Source: Sacculina carcini (taxonomy: Eukaryota > Arthropoda > Thecostraca > Sacculinidae). Taken from it: a DNA stretch of 64,000 bases. Shown one piece after another: positions 62,871 through 64,000 of this stretch. Numbering within the stretch: the first letter of the stretch is position 1; every line of letters starts with the position of its first letter. Where the stretch lies: the NCBI GenBank assembly GCA_916048095.2, contig OU696580.1, forward strand, positions 3,719,202 through 3,783,201, written 5' to 3'. The notes under the pieces are model-generated. The model was not told where the DNA came from. It worked only from the letters and a program-made list of their open reading frames with translations, and did no database searches. The position numbers and the translations under genes are program-made.

Positions 62871-63070
62871 TGTGGCCGCCGTCTGTTATTTCTATTTATT
62901 TAATAGTTAAATATCATGCAATTGTTATATTGTTTCTGTTTTATTGTTAGACCTTGTGTGCGCCAAATGTGAAGGTGTAAAGACAACAACACATCGTGCT
63001 TCTGTAAATACACCAGTTGTTCGTTGCAGCTCGTGTGTGTTAATTATTCGTTACTGTAGGCGTTCCTACA
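62871..63070 (+). repeat. 5' LTR of Gypsy-E (CsRn1 type)
   Basis: 200 bp, TGTGGCCGCC...GTTCCTACA, directly followed by AG and a tRNA-Trp primer site. The partner LTR lies beyond the window. Confidence 0.75.
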
Positions 63071-63072
63071 AG

Positions 63073-63085
63073 TGGTGACCCCGAC
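63073..63085 (+). promoter_or_regulatory. primer-binding site for tRNA-Trp (Gypsy-E)
   Basis: TGGTGACCCCGAC, complement of the tRNA-Trp 3' end, two bases after the LTR. Same site as Gypsy-3. Confidence 0.8.
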
Positions 63086-63191
63086 TCCAATTTTTTATAT
63101 ATAGATATATCTATCATCTGCATGTAGATATATTTTTTTTCATAACAATTTGATTGTTCTGTGTTTTTTCATCGTTTTTGTTTCGTTGACG

Positions 63192-63965
63192 ATGTCTAAC
63201 ACCGGTAGCATACACGCGGTAAGGGTGGAATTACCTGTTTTTGACTGCGAGAATGTGGATGTGTGGCTCGCCATGTGCGACAACCTCATGGCCGACGGTG
63301 GTCTTACGTGTCAAACCACCATGTTCCGAAAATTATTGGCCAAATTGCCTCCGTCGCATTTTCGCATGGTGATGGATCTGGCCACTCAGGTGCCCCTCGC
63401 CACTGACTGCTTCGATCAGCTGAAAGAAAGGCTAAAGCAGCGTCTCCAGCTCACTCCGGCAGAACGCTTACAGCGCCTCTTGAGTCTGCCGCAGCAGCTT
63501 GGCTCGAGGAAACCGTCGGAGCTTTTCGGAGACCTCGCGGCTTTGTATCCGAATGATACAGATCACGAAATAATTCGTGAGATATTTCTCAATCGAGTGC
63601 CAAATGATCTCCGGCTTCTTTGTCGCGAGTGGCTGGTCACGATGAGCTTGCGTGAAGCGGCTCTTCGCGCTGACGCCTTTCACCAGCCAGCTGCGTCTTC
63701 TGCAGTGTTCACGGCCCAGGTGGTCAGTGAAGCTGCTGCTCCTGCGACTGATGAGCCGGAGAACCATCTTGTTGCCGCTGCCACAGGTCCTCGTCAGCGT
63801 CCCAGTCGTCAGAGACAACCGCAAGCAGCCCAGCCATCTGTGAACGACTTCGTTAATCGCTGGTGCCGTCTACACCGTAAATATGGACCCGCTGCGCGTC
63901 GTTGCCTGGGATCGTGCACTTTCCACGCAGACGTGCCGGGAAACGACAGCGGCAGCCGGCGGTAA
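63192..63965 (+). CDS. Gag of Gypsy-E (CsRn1 type)
   Basis: 257 residues from MSNTGSIHAV at 63192 (the frame opens at 63150, but this start fits the family). Capsid region with ENVDVWLAMCDNLMADGG, LLAKLPPSHFRMVMDLA, RLKQRLQLTPAERLQRLL and RKPSELFGDLAALYP. It ends with the nucleocapsid motif WCRLHRKYGPAARRCLGSC, the CHCC form of the CsRn1 clade. Pol would follow in another frame, and a frame overlapping the Gag end is open to the window edge. Gag looks intact. Confidence 0.88.
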   Translation: MSNTGSIHAVRVELPVFDCENVDVWLAMCDNLMADGGLTCQTTMFRKLLAKLPPSHFRMVMDLATQVPLATDCFDQLKERLKQRLQLTPAERLQRLLSLPQQLGSRKPSELFGDLAALYPNDTDHEIIREIFLNRVPNDLRLLCREWLVTMSLREAALRADAFHQPAASSAVFTAQVVSEAAAPATDEPENHLVAAATGPRQRPSRQRQPQAAQPSVNDFVNRWCRLHRKYGPAARRCLGSCTFHADVPGNDSGSRR

Positions 63966-64000
63966 TGACGGCCCACGACTGCCGTAAGAAGTGCCGTCTT

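Noticed and set aside
63965..64000. Start of Gypsy-E pol
   Set aside because: A second frame is open to the window edge, but too little is visible to show protease or RT motifs.

Overview
This is a 64 kb piece of metazoan nuclear DNA built almost entirely from transposable elements. I see no ordinary single-copy host gene, no rRNA, no free-standing tRNA gene and nothing bacterial. The element mix (Gypsy elements including the CsRn1/Kabuki type, I-like LINEs with RNase H, CR1/L2 LINEs, a Penelope-like element, hAT transposons, a tRNA-Val SINE) fits an invertebrate, most plausibly an arthropod. That assignment is inference.

Layout. 1-4.2 kb: two Penelope-like copies back to back, one split by a CACTA-type element. 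4.2-6.6 kb: LINE debris (L2-like, CR1). 6.9-33.0 kb: a deep nest. Outer hAT-like termini (6875/32972) enclose diverged inverted repeats and a broken member of an uncharacterised multicopy protein family (start codon at 19577, rest after 29365). That gene is split by an I-like LINE (7649-19563) and by a CsRn1-type Gypsy element (about 19683-29360). The LINE itself carries two LTR elements (8532-11854 and 13112-18958). The second Gypsy carries a MITE, a 5 kb LINE (LINE-A) and a SINE. 33.5-45.1 kb: a minus-strand Gypsy (Gypsy-B) carrying the best LINE of the window (LINE-B, intact 1232-residue ORF2), followed by a tandem second piece of the same Gypsy. 46-48.4 kb: an array-bearing repeat and a SINE. 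48.7-54.0 kb: a young CsRn1-type Gypsy with 386-bp LTRs and a 4-bp target duplication, inserted in the last codons of a LINE. 54.6-59.4 kb: a LINE ORF1 broken by a 1.56-kb non-autonomous LTR element and by a complete hAT transposon with an intact transposase. 59.4-62.8 kb: a decayed Gypsy. 62.9-64.0 kb: the 5' end of another CsRn1-type Gypsy, running off the window.

Target-site duplications and interrupted reading frames let most insertions be ordered in time. The most unusual signals concern priming of reverse transcription. Two LTR elements carry, exactly at the LTR border, 12 nt complementary to the 5' end (not the 3' end) of tRNA-Phe. Another Gypsy carries a perfect 12-bp fold-back between its LTR and its primer-binding site, as in Tf1-type self-priming. 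The enclosure of the uncharacterised protein family by inverted repeats is the best candidate for an undescribed mobile system.
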